DNA of 64,000 nt from Chitinophaga sp. MM2321 (GTDB lineage Bacteria > Bacteroidota > Bacteroidia > Chitinophagales > Chitinophagaceae): contig NZ_OZ035533.1 in assembly GCF_964033635.1 (NCBI RefSeq), positions 1,922,001 through 1,986,000 of the forward strand, written 5' to 3'. The position numbers and the translations under genes are program-made. The notes under the pieces are model-generated. The model did no database searches. It was given only the letters and a program-made list of their open reading frames with translations, and was not told where the DNA came from. Positions 38,572-46,635 of this stretch are shown here, in pieces. The first letter of the stretch is position 1, and the number at the start of each line of letters is the position of its first letter.

Positions 38572-39139
38572 CGCTGCTGTTTAAGAAATTACCGGATTTA
38601 TCGATTTCCTCTATTAATTCCAGCAGTACTTCATCTTTGCTACAATGATCTTCCAGGAGGGATGAAACACCCCACCAGTTACAACCAAAGGACCTAAATA
38701 CTACTTCTCCCATACTGATCAATGTATCAGATAACCAGTGTGGGATCAAATACCAGTCAAATATTTCCCTTTCCCTGCTTTTGGCTCCCTCTAATTTTTC
38801 AAGATCAGATACCAAGTCTGCTCTCTGGCTCATTAGTACTCTGGAATCGAACTCCAAGAGATTTTCCTTCAGTTTTACGTTGATGCCTTTTAGGCAATTC
38901 TGTATTTCAGCTATTTTATCGGTAAGAACCTCGTCAGTAGCTGTCAGGTAGCCATCAGACAAGGATAAATTGTATTTTACCCTGTTGTAGATATGATTGA
39001 AGTAGTCGAGATGCCTGTCCTCTTTTATTAAAGTATTGATTAAATGTGTCTGGTCTATCAGGATAGCTTTACTTAAAAATTCCTGATATTTTATTATTCG
39101 CTTATTTCCCATGTTTAGTGATTTTAGGTATTCCTTCAC
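38561..39139 (-). CDS. Hypothetical protein
   Basis: 192 residues from a GTG at 39139, or 183 from the ATG at 39112 (MGNKRIIKYQEF). Helical with a coiled-coil-like centre (TDKIAEIQNCLKGINVKLKE; ADLVSDLEKLEGAKSRE) and a more hydrophobic Trp-rich end (WYLIPHWLSDTL; CNWWGVSSLLED). Family not recognised. Part of the leftward operon and coupled to the next gene. Confidence 0.6.
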   Translation of the reverse strand: MKEYLKSLNMGNKRIIKYQEFLSKAILIDQTHLINTLIKEDRHLDYFNHIYNRVKYNLSLSDGYLTATDEVLTDKIAEIQNCLKGINVKLKENLLEFDSRVLMSQRADLVSDLEKLEGAKSREREIFDWYLIPHWLSDTLISMGEVVFRSFGCNWWGVSSLLEDHCSKDEVLLELIEEIDKSGNFLNSSDET

Positions 39140-39149
39140 GGGGGATGAT

Positions 39150-39371
39150 TTAGAACTGCATCAGAATATGAAAATGCTTATGTGTGAAAGGTTTACCGTT
39201 GATAATGTATATTAACAGGTCTTGAATGGTAGCCTGTACTTCCTGTACTATCATTTTGGTGCGTGGGGGTATACTCCCTACTTGTACGATAGTTACAACC
39301 CCAAAGGGACAGTATAATCGCCGGAGATACCCTTGTCTGTTAATTACGAGTATGCTGCTTTCTGACCGCAT
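39150..39371 (-). CDS. Small hypothetical protein
   Basis: 73 residues from the ATG at 39371 (MRSESSILVINRQG). It appears beta-rich and ends in IIN-GKPFTHKHFHILMQF, a tail that recalls small proteins of Bacteroidota mobile elements ending in an ING/D-GK-x(n)-F-x-I pattern. The frame is open to 39467, but the extra N-terminus is unlike protein. No function can be given. Confidence 0.5.
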   Translation of the reverse strand: MRSESSILVINRQGYLRRLYCPFGVVTIVQVGSIPPRTKMIVQEVQATIQDLLIYIINGKPFTHKHFHILMQF

Positions 39372-39487
39372 GTACAACAATTGAAGATTTATTGTTAATG
39401 ATGAATATGGGATGTCTGAGCAGGTATAAAAGCAAAAAGGCCGGATTAGATAATCCAGCCTGCTCATTACCCCAATGTTTACTAAAA

Positions 39488-40459
39488 CTAGTTTAGAAAC
39501 CAGTTGCCTTTCTTGCTGTCCAATCCTGTTTTGATCTGGTTTACAAATTGTAGGGCGTTAACTGATCTGTCCAGAAAATTGTCAATGTAGGTGCTTTTAT
39601 TAGCCTCCGTGAAGAGGTTATACAGCCTCCAAAGATTGATGTTTCCGTTACTGTCTCTACAGAAACTTTCATCCTTGTAGTAATCCTTTACTACAGCTCC
39701 AATCTGATTATCTCCAAATAGGAGAGGTGGCATCTCTGCTTTTATGTCTGTTGGGAGATGATTATACATTCTGGCTTTACCTACCAACTTTGCGAACTGC
39801 TGTTCCGTCAAAAAGTAATTGGTTAAATCCTTCATGGTGGCTAGATGACTGGCAGATTGATAGCTACTGAACAGATTGTAAATAGCCGTATAAAGCTGAT
39901 GCTGGTTTTTTACTTTAAGGTCACCTACATAGCCATCAGACCATACGCACATATTTGTACATACTTTATTCTGAAAGCCTATAAACACTTTAAAATGTTC
40001 ATCGGCACCTTTCTTTGTAGAAAGGTTATCCAGGTTATAAGCCTTTACACCACCTACAGTTAACGAAAGCTGATTTCCTCCGATGTAATCTGAAATGGAT
40101 GGTATTTCAATTATAAAAGCCATCCTTTCATAGTAAAGGGTCTTTTCATGCTCTAGTAGTTGATTTACGGGCTTATCTCTCGCTGAGGGAACTCTTCCTT
40201 TAATTGGATGGGATAGCCTAGTGTTGGGCTTTAAAACCAGCTCTTTACTGAATAGTTGATCAACAACATTTACCGCCGTCTCTATGAAATTTGCATGACT
40301 GATAACCTGCTCATTGTCTTTTGTGAAAACTGGAATAATGTGTGATTCCTTGATCTCCTTTAGTTTGGCTGGTATTGTGTTGGCCTCAATAAATGGCCTG
40401 CTTTCTGAAATAGGTACTTCTTCTGACTCAAAAGCCAGATACTCGCGTACAAGTTCCAT
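39488..40459 (-). CDS. DUF3871-family protein
   Basis: 323 residues with the family's start pattern: PFIEANT, then ESHIIPVFTKDNEQVISHANFIE, then HPIKGRVPSARDKP. DUF3871 proteins are found in phages and integrative elements of Bacteroidota and seem tied to DNA replication or recombination, though no activity has been shown to my knowledge. It follows the RecA-like ATPase gene by 12 bp. Confidence 0.8.
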   Translation of the reverse strand: MELVREYLAFESEEVPISESRPFIEANTIPAKLKEIKESHIIPVFTKDNEQVISHANFIETAVNVVDQLFSKELVLKPNTRLSHPIKGRVPSARDKPVNQLLEHEKTLYYERMAFIIEIPSISDYIGGNQLSLTVGGVKAYNLDNLSTKKGADEHFKVFIGFQNKVCTNMCVWSDGYVGDLKVKNQHQLYTAIYNLFSSYQSASHLATMKDLTNYFLTEQQFAKLVGKARMYNHLPTDIKAEMPPLLFGDNQIGAVVKDYYKDESFCRDSNGNINLWRLYNLFTEANKSTYIDNFLDRSVNALQFVNQIKTGLDSKKGNWFLN

Positions 40460-40471
40460 GATATTGGGATT

Positions 40472-41320
40472 TTATTGGTTATTAATGTTTGTTCCTAATT
40501 GGCTCAGGCGCTGTCTTTGGGTAGTAAACTCCTGCAAATGGGATTGCTGATTTTCAGGACTTTTCATGTACAGGTCCAGCAATTCATCAATGGATTTACA
40601 ATTGTTTATTTTGTCTGTAAGATCAGGAGGGAGATTTACCTTTGGGTCTGTTGACCCCTGATTGCACCATTCCAGAATTTCTATACCCATGTCAGGTGTA
40701 ATTATTACTGGTGGCTTGTTCATGAATAAACCAGTCCTGTCTTTACTTGCAGTGGCCTGATTTTTCATATCAAGGTCAAGTACTAATGTAAATTCATAGT
40801 CCATACCCTCTCTGGTAATAGCTTTCATTCCTACTTTTTCAGGAACCATCTTCCCGTTTTTTTCGGTAAGAACGTAATCCTGCTTAGTTCTTATAGTGGA
40901 AATAACGTGAACAGGTGATTGTAGAATGGCTTGTACAAATGAATTGTGCATCGGTGTGACCTTATTCCAGTTGGTATACGAATTGCCAGTCATGTTCCCA
41001 TGAATATCAAGAATATACTCCCATTCATGGGTGATGGAATCAATAATAATAGCCTCTATACCTTTCTGCTGGCAGGTTATAATAGCATTAATATATTTCT
41101 CAGTAGTAAATGGAGGTGATAATGTTAATACCTGATAGGGGCCTAAATCCGCATACAGATCTGCCGAATTATTCTCAGTATCAATGATGGCTATTTTGTT
41201 CCAGCATCCGCATAGACCATAGGCTGTAAGCAGGCTGCTCTTAGTTTTCCCTGAGCCACTTGGGCCAGCCAATGCCATTTTTATTTTTGCTTTATTTCTT
41301 TGCGCTTGACGAAGTTGCAT
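40472..41320 (-). CDS. RecA-like AAA ATPase of mobile element
   Basis: 282 residues. Walker A GPSGSGKT is at 19-26, preceded by a basic N-terminus (RQAQRNKAKIKMALA). IEAIIIDSITHEW is a clear Walker B, and VHVISTIRTKQDYVL follows as the sensor strand. This is the AAA_24-like group of phage and plasmid ATPases, often near single-strand-annealing proteins and SSB. A role in recombination or replication of the element is likely. Confidence 0.85.
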   Translation of the reverse strand: MQLRQAQRNKAKIKMALAGPSGSGKTKSSLLTAYGLCGCWNKIAIIDTENNSADLYADLGPYQVLTLSPPFTTEKYINAIITCQQKGIEAIIIDSITHEWEYILDIHGNMTGNSYTNWNKVTPMHNSFVQAILQSPVHVISTIRTKQDYVLTEKNGKMVPEKVGMKAITREGMDYEFTLVLDLDMKNQATASKDRTGLFMNKPPVIITPDMGIEILEWCNQGSTDPKVNLPPDLTDKINNCKSIDELLDLYMKSPENQQSHLQEFTTQRQRLSQLGTNINNQ

Positions 41321-41398
41321 GTTTCAGGATTTTGAATAGTAAATAAAAAGGACAAGATGAAATTCACCTTGCCCCGTTAATAAGAAAATTCTGGATGG

Positions 41399-41734
41399 TC
41401 AGCTTCCTTGTAATTGCGGTGTATTCGCCTTACTAAAGGATTCAGGTTGGTACGAATAGGTATGCGCCAGACTAATGACTTCGCCCGTCTGCTGTACAGT
41501 ATAATCATAAGGATCACACTCTATACGTTCAATTGTACCGGACATTTGTGTCCCTATCAGCATTTTTGCGGTGGATTCGTCAAACGTAGATGGAATGCTA
41601 GATTTCTTTGCAGTAGCGTAGAACTTTCCAGTTTGCTGGCTTTGAATCATTTCAATACCACTTTGAATCTCCAGTGTAATAAATGTCTTTCCTGTGCTGC
41701 TTTTACGCACATGGTAATTTGTGATGGTAACCAT
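41399..41734 (-). CDS. Hypothetical protein, possibly OB-fold/ssDNA-binding
   Basis: 111 residues. A beta-rich sequence (VTITNYHVRKSSTGKTFITLEIQS; GTQMSGTIERIECDPYDYTV) with a low-complexity polar tail (PESFSKANTPQLQGS), the general plan of SSB-like proteins. No diagnostic motif. Its place before the RecA-like ATPase gene is in line with this idea, which remains an inference. Confidence 0.5.
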   Translation of the reverse strand: MVTITNYHVRKSSTGKTFITLEIQSGIEMIQSQQTGKFYATAKKSSIPSTFDESTAKMLIGTQMSGTIERIECDPYDYTVQQTGEVISLAHTYSYQPESFSKANTPQLQGS

Positions 41735-41739
41735 TGAGG

Positions 41740-41879
41740 TAGATTTTTAGGTGAATTAATGACAGTGAGGTTCAGACACCGGGGGGAACGGTGGAACCTT
41801 TCGGGATGGGGCGGTGGTTGGGAGGGACCTTGGTATCCGCGTGAATACAAGGCGGGGGAGCAAGCGTGGGCGAGATTGC
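41740..41879. ncRNA. G-rich structured gap, candidate RNA or origin
   Basis: This 140-bp gap is far richer in G than the rest of the element (CCGGGGGGAACGG, GGGATGGGGCGG, AAGGCGGGGGAG). It can fold: CCTTG-TAT pairs with ATA-CAAGG around CCGCGTGA at about 41829-41854, and GGTTC with GAACC at 41770-41800. It could be a small RNA, an origin or a nicking site. Only sequence composition and pairing support it. Confidence 0.3.
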
Positions 41880-42395
41880 TTAATCAATAAAGTACTTTCT
41901 TAAAGCCAGGCTCCATTCTTTCAGCACTCCTGTATATTCTTCTATAGGGGATGTTTTAGCCTGTTCCAATTCCTTTATGAATGCGGTATTCAGTGCTAGA
42001 TCATCCCCAATGAAGGAAAGCCGATAGCACATCATTATTGGTAGTCCTGCTGAAAGATGCTTTAAGTAATTTAACAGGTCAGTTGTAGAATGGAGAGTCA
42101 ACTCCATATCTCCCTGCTCCAGCCTGTTTAATTCAGGATCGATAAGGTTATTGGTTTCCCTTATGGGGTCCTTACAGGAGCGACTTAGGGGATAGACATA
42201 GTAGACTCCCAGTTCGTTGAACCGCGTGTAAATTTTGATTGCTCTTTTTGTTGAAGTGATATTTAGTATGCAAACCACTTCAAAATTAAACTCAACGAAG
42301 GGGAGGCTGGTATATTTATTCCATAATTCTTTTTGCTCCGGAGTTAATGGCAGGTATTCTTCTTTTGGAAAATTTTCAAGTGATGGCCAGTGCAT
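41880..42395 (-). CDS. Hypothetical protein
   Basis: 171 residues; no motif recognised. A PLTPEQKELWNKYTSLPFVEFNFEV start and a helical acidic C-terminal half. It looks cytoplasmic. It lies between two exported/membrane-protein genes and the G-rich gap in the leftward operon. Confidence 0.6.
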   Translation of the reverse strand: MHWPSLENFPKEEYLPLTPEQKELWNKYTSLPFVEFNFEVVCILNITSTKRAIKIYTRFNELGVYYVYPLSRSCKDPIRETNNLIDPELNRLEQGDMELTLHSTTDLLNYLKHLSAGLPIMMCYRLSFIGDDLALNTAFIKELEQAKTSPIEEYTGVLKEWSLALRKYFID

Positions 42396-42413
42396 ATGAG
42401 TGAGCAGTGTGCT

Positions 42414-42761
42414 TTACTTTTTTTGACTTGAATTTAAAAAAGCATACAGAACAATGATGATAATAATTATACCAACGAGATACTTCCATGCCATATCAAA
42501 CGCCACAATACTGAAGTAAAGAAGCACTAAACCTGCTACTACACCAATTACGTTTCCAATTTTTACAATGTACTTTTCAGAAGAGCGCCTCATCCGGGCT
42601 GCCAAAATAACTAATAGTCCGCTTGCAATAATTCTTTCGAATATTTCATCACTAGTATAACCCCAATGTGTTTCATAGTATTCAATTCCTCTTTGAGCTT
42701 TTAGTGCTAATGTCTTTAATAGAAAGCAAATAAGAAGGAGTAGCCATTTTCTGTGATTCAT
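42414..42761 (-). CDS. Small integral membrane protein
   Basis: 115 residues. An N-terminal hydrophobic signal-like segment (KWLLLLICFLLKTLALKAQ) and three further hydrophobic helices (IIASGLLVILAAR; VIGVVAGLVLLYFSIV; YLVGIIIIIIVLYAFL). No family known. It is 19 bp downstream of the secreted-protein gene and probably works with it at the envelope; superinfection exclusion is one possibility. Confidence 0.6.
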   Translation of the reverse strand: MNHRKWLLLLICFLLKTLALKAQRGIEYYETHWGYTSDEIFERIIASGLLVILAARMRRSSEKYIVKIGNVIGVVAGLVLLYFSIVAFDMAWKYLVGIIIIIIVLYAFLNSSQKK

Positions 42762-42780
42762 TGTAAATGATATTTTTTTT

Positions 42781-43290
42781 CTATTTGTTAATTTCCATAC
42801 TAATTAATCCGGTATGATTCTTTATATCATTTTTAATGTTGAGGACAAATTTAGCATAATAGTTATCAGGTAATTGGCTAACTATTTTATAACTTTGATA
42901 CCCTCCCCTAACTGTAGAAACTTGTCCTTTACGATTTAAGTCCTCTATCAACTTTACCGCGAAATCAAACTTGTCTGGTGTAAACATCATGAAAATCTGA
43001 TATTTGTTCTTTTTAATAGAGATTGCATATTGGGAGTTATCTATCCAAAGAAAGGCTTCATTGTATCCGGTTGAATAGTTATATGACACTTCATAACCAT
43101 AGGCTGTCATAGTTTTAATAAAGATGCTTTCATCGCATAATGTGAGTCCAATTAGGTTTGAATAAGTAGGTTCTATAACCTTAGCACCGTTCAGCATGAC
43201 ATGGTCATATTCTGGGATTTTCTGCGCCTTTATTATTAGAGGTGGAATAGCAAGAATAACTAATAAGAAGACGCTCCGTACATTTTGCAT
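42781..43290 (-). CDS. Secreted hypothetical protein
   Basis: 169 residues with a Sec signal (VRSVFLLVILAIPPLIIKAQ). The mature part is a mixed alpha/beta domain (CDESIFIKTMTAYGYEVSYN; YQIFMMFTPDKFDFAVKLIEDL) that I cannot assign. First gene of the leftward block and divergent from the XRE regulator across the 16-bp palindrome. Confidence 0.6.
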   Translation of the reverse strand: MQNVRSVFLLVILAIPPLIIKAQKIPEYDHVMLNGAKVIEPTYSNLIGLTLCDESIFIKTMTAYGYEVSYNYSTGYNEAFLWIDNSQYAISIKKNKYQIFMMFTPDKFDFAVKLIEDLNRKGQVSTVRGGYQSYKIVSQLPDNYYAKFVLNIKNDIKNHTGLISMEINK

Positions 43291-43377
43291 AGGTATTTCG
43301 TGTTTTAGATTGTTTTGAAAAGTATCTATTGATTTATAGGGAATCTACCTTATCGAAAGTAGGCTATTTTTCAAAAT

Positions 43378-43393
43378 AGAGCAAATTTGCTCT
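43378..43393. promoter_or_regulatory. 16-bp perfect palindrome, likely XRE operator
   Basis: AGAGCAAATTTGCTCT, with no mismatch, lies in the divergent region between the leftward operon (start 43290) and the XRE gene (start 43429). XRE repressors bind such sites, so it is the natural operator for autoregulation and control of the leftward genes. Confidence 0.6.
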
Positions 43394-43428
43394 TATTTAG
43401 GTTGAGTGATGCCCGTCTCTTTGCCTCT

Positions 43429-43656
43429 ATGAAATATTATAGGGACGAAGCATTTTTACAGAAATTCGGGGAGCAACTAAGAAATATTCGTAAGGGGAAG
43501 GGGTTTTCGCAGGAAGATTTAGCTAATGAATGTGGTTTACCACCTAGCCAGATAGGCCGCATGGAGAGAGGGCAGCTCAATACGGCAATTAGCTATCTAC
43601 CATTGATAGCTAAAATTCTCAAGGTACCAGTAAAGCAGTTAATCGATTTTGATTAG
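43429..43656 (+). CDS. XRE-family helix-turn-helix regulator
   Basis: 75 residues from the ATG at 43429 (MKYYRDEAFLQKF); an upstream TTG at 43387 lies inside the palindrome and is unlikely as a start. The HTH_3 domain covers most of it: QLRNIRKGKGFSQEDLANE, CGLPPSQIGRMERGQLNTA, IAKILKVPVKQLIDF. It probably represses the element's leftward operon. Its gene converges on the VirE-type helicase gene with an 80-bp gap. Confidence 0.9.
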   Translation: MKYYRDEAFLQKFGEQLRNIRKGKGFSQEDLANECGLPPSQIGRMERGQLNTAISYLPLIAKILKVPVKQLIDFD

Positions 43657-43736
43657 GGTAGGGTAACCAAGGTTATCCAAGTAATCATTTTCTTTTATTT
43701 AATACTTTTGAGGTTTTATACTTACCCTACTTACCC

Positions 43737-44954
43737 TTAAAGTAGTTCATACTCTTTGTCATCCAATTGAAACATCAAAAAATATCCCCAATCACTTTTT
43801 TGTTTCTTCCGTTCAAATTTGTTCTTTTTCAGCATTTTCCCCATTATGTTTGGTGAATAGGTAATTTTATTGGAAGTAACCTTTTGAAGGAAAAGAACGA
43901 TGTTAGTAGCATTATAGAATTTCCCATTTTCTTTGGTACCCGGTGCGAAATATTTTAGAAGCATTTCTTCTTCTGGGGTGCTTATCTGATATTGATCATT
44001 ATTCTTGCATACTTCTGCTATTTCTTCGTCATTAAACCAATAGGCAAATTTTGATCTGTAAAGACATAATAATTGTGAATATAATTGCGCTAAATCAATC
44101 TCATGGTTATAAATCATACTTTCCACTTCATGACATAAGAAACGCCTTGACCCAGTAGGATCATTTAGAAATTCTATACTATTTACTGAGCCAACAAAAG
44201 AGGCTCGGCGTATCAATGTCTCGGCATTACGTGCGTATGGTCTTCGCACTCTAATTTGAGATTGTGTAATTACTTCTTTCAATACACCTACGCTTTTTCT
44301 GTTCATCGTTTCCAATTCATCCAAAATTATCAGCATACATTCGGAGAGATTAACAATTGTATCTTTGTTGTCTGGGTGAACAAGTCCCATAAATGCGTGG
44401 TTCTGCAATTCTTTAGGTACCAAATTTAGTAACCAGGTTGTTTTTCCAATACCTTGCGCGCCTACTAAAACAAGAACAGTATGATTTACCACCTTTGGAT
44501 CCAGCAGGCCTGCAACCATTGCAACGAGCCATTTCTTTAAATGTATTTCCCATAAATCCTGATTCTTACACCTTATGGTAGACGCCAATTTGCGAACATG
44601 ATCTTCTTTATCCCATTCAGGAAGATTTTTAAAATATTCACTGAATAGGTCATAACGTGGACTGAAATCCGAATTTAGAAAGTCTGCTAAGAGAGTGGAG
44701 GTACATTTAATACCATTCTTAAGAAAGTCTCGCATAATGGAATTGAGCAAATAATCAGTTAAAGAAGTGTATTTCGTCTCTTTTTTCTTCTTTACTTCAA
44801 CCTGACCGGTAATGATATTGTACCTGCTATCATACCTTTTCTTCAATGCCCATTCTACAGGGTGCATCTGTGACCCAAGAGAAAGACTGTCGACTTCTTC
44901 CATATCTGCGAAACTGTCTATAAGAGGGGCGTCTGGCTCGTTTCTTTTATTCAT
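43737..44954 (-). CDS. VirE/VapE-type P-loop helicase of mobile element
   Basis: 405 residues. The virulence-associated E domain is clear: Walker A GAQGIGKT at 165-172, Walker B LIILDELE with Asp212-Glu213, then VGVLKEVITQSQIRVRRPYARN, and SFVGSVNSIEFLNDPTGSRRFL with the arginine finger. The C-terminal part (YSPNIMGKMLKKNKFERKK) looks like a small winged-helix. It is the replicative helicase-like ATPase of many integrative elements and satellites. The usual N-terminal primase (CHC2/TOPRIM or AEP) is absent. It is divergent from the polymerase-like gene. Confidence 0.9.
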   Translation of the reverse strand: MNKRNEPDAPLIDSFADMEEVDSLSLGSQMHPVEWALKKRYDSRYNIITGQVEVKKKKETKYTSLTDYLLNSIMRDFLKNGIKCTSTLLADFLNSDFSPRYDLFSEYFKNLPEWDKEDHVRKLASTIRCKNQDLWEIHLKKWLVAMVAGLLDPKVVNHTVLVLVGAQGIGKTTWLLNLVPKELQNHAFMGLVHPDNKDTIVNLSECMLIILDELETMNRKSVGVLKEVITQSQIRVRRPYARNAETLIRRASFVGSVNSIEFLNDPTGSRRFLCHEVESMIYNHEIDLAQLYSQLLCLYRSKFAYWFNDEEIAEVCKNNDQYQISTPEEEMLLKYFAPGTKENGKFYNATNIVLFLQKVTSNKITYSPNIMGKMLKKNKFERKKQKSDWGYFLMFQLDDKEYELL

Positions 44955-45051
44955 AGTAGGGATCTTGATGAAATTTAAAATAAAGTATAATTGGAGAGTG
45001 ATTTATTAACAAAAAATACAAATAAAATTAGATATATTCAAATAATATACG

Positions 45052-45059
45052 TATCTTTG
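45052..45059 (+). promoter_or_regulatory. Bacteroidota -7 box upstream of polymerase-like gene
   Basis: TATCTTTG, a perfect match to TAnnTTTG. A start of transcription a few bases downstream would give a 90- to 150-nt leader before the polymerase-like gene. No clear -33 element. Confidence 0.45.
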
Positions 45060-45156
45060 CATGTATTTTGGTGACACCACTTTTAGTATCAGATTCCATA
45101 AAATATACCTTCACAGTTTTAAACATTGGTCATAAAGATCAGCCACTAGCAAGCAA

Positions 45157-46635
45157 TTGCTTTCTCCTTTAATATATCAAAAAACCAATAATGAAAAACA
45201 ATTTATATCAGAATATATGCTTATTGCGTATATCTGGATGAGTAGAAAAATTTTTTTACCTGAGAATCTTGATTTAGACAAGTACATCTCCCAATACCCA
45301 CCAAATTTTCATCCATTTCATATTGATAACCTACGGTACCTACTGTATCTGGTAAAAGCAGTACCCACACAATCACGTTCGCCTTTGGTTGACGGTTGGA
45401 CTACACTCTGTGCGCAGATTCTTGTAAAGTATGTCAGGGATTATCAACATTATTTAGGGTATGCTCTGAGAACTGAGATTCTTCAATCAACAGGGGCATA
45501 TACACCTGGTGAACGTTGCCGTGAATACAGGTTTACAGCAGTTTATAGAAATTCCCCATTGAAGGAAAGCATCGTTAGTGATCCTGTCCTGTTGAAAAAA
45601 CTATCGATTATCTCCACTGGGGATGATAAAATGGCGATTGCTCAAAAGGAGTACAAGTATGTCACTTCCTTCTTTAAATCTGGCGATCTAGGAATTAATA
45701 AGGACAAAGTTATTAACGAACTTAACACCACTTACGTAAAATCTGATCCCAGATACCAGCATGGAATTATTACCATTAACAACATCATGGAACAAAATTG
45801 GCGTTTCTCCATTTCAGAAAGAACGAGGAGATTTTATTCCACTATCACTAGTTTACCTCGAAAGTTGCGTCAGTACATAACTTATGGAGGTCAAAAGTTG
45901 GTAGAAATTGATATATCCAATTGTCAACCATTTTTTATTCTCGGTTTGTTTAATAAGGACTTTTGGATGAGTCCTACAAGTAGATATGATTTCAAGTTTA
46001 AGAACGTGCATCCTCTATTATATAAGAGGGTAAGAAAGACTGATACTAGTATATATTATAAAAGTATAATTAAATATATCAATATGCTAGCAGAAAGCGA
46101 TGGAAATGCCTACAGTAAACGTTCTTGTGATTTAGAAAAATACCAAAATCTAGTTGTTAGTGGTGACCTCTACGAATATATGATGGATATTTATTTGGAG
46201 CACTGCCACATAAAATACCAGGTTAGAGAGGAAGTAAAAAAAATGGTAATGTGGGTAATGTACGGAAATCCAGATGACATAGATATAGATATGGATTGCA
46301 GGAATTATCAGATAAATCCCATTGCCCTATTTAAACAACTCTTCCCTGTTGTGCATGGTCTACTCGATCTTTTGAAAAAGATTGATTATCGATATTGTTC
46401 GTGGCTTCTACAAGGTATGGAGGGTTTTATTATGCTGAAAATAATACCAAATAGAATTAAGAAGGAAAGACCAGATGTCCCAATTTTTACTGTCCATGAT
46501 TCAATATTGACAACCGAACCCAATATCGAATATGTTCGGAATGTGATATCAGAGGAGATTGAAAAGCATGTCGGCTATAGACCACCATTAAAATGTAATA
46601 ATGGGGTTATTGCACCAGTTAGTGCGTTGGTCTGA
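45157..46635 (+). CDS. Putative single-subunit polymerase-like protein (family A/T7-type palm motifs)
   Basis: 492 residues from a TTG at 45157 (an ATG at 45217 would give 472). I know of no named family, but the motif order fits the family A DNA polymerase / T7-type RNA polymerase palm. Motif A is like EIDISNCQP with Asp252 and Ser254. Motif B is R357-x3-K361-x7-Y369-G370 (REEVKKMVMWVMYGN), the exact spacing of both families. Motif C is FTVHDSI with His447-Asp448. A conserved-looking RRFYSTITSLPRKLRQYI precedes motif A. No exonuclease domain is visible. It is divergent from the VirE-type helicase gene. A role as replicative or primer-making polymerase is inferred; a few active-site positions differ from the classical ones. 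Confidence 0.65.
   Translation: MLSPLIYQKTNNEKQFISEYMLIAYIWMSRKIFLPENLDLDKYISQYPPNFHPFHIDNLRYLLYLVKAVPTQSRSPLVDGWTTLCAQILVKYVRDYQHYLGYALRTEILQSTGAYTPGERCREYRFTAVYRNSPLKESIVSDPVLLKKLSIISTGDDKMAIAQKEYKYVTSFFKSGDLGINKDKVINELNTTYVKSDPRYQHGIITINNIMEQNWRFSISERTRRFYSTITSLPRKLRQYITYGGQKLVEIDISNCQPFFILGLFNKDFWMSPTSRYDFKFKNVHPLLYKRVRKTDTSIYYKSIIKYINMLAESDGNAYSKRSCDLEKYQNLVVSGDLYEYMMDIYLEHCHIKYQVREEVKKMVMWVMYGNPDDIDIDMDCRNYQINPIALFKQLFPVVHGLLDLLKKIDYRYCSWLLQGMEGFIMLKIIPNRIKKERPDVPIFTVHDSILTTEPNIEYVRNVISEEIEKHVGYRPPLKCNNGVIAPVSALV

Noticed and set aside
41647..41850. 67-codon minus-strand frame across the G-rich gap
   Set aside because: Low-complexity and overlapping the next gene; more likely a by-product of the GC-rich, structured sequence.
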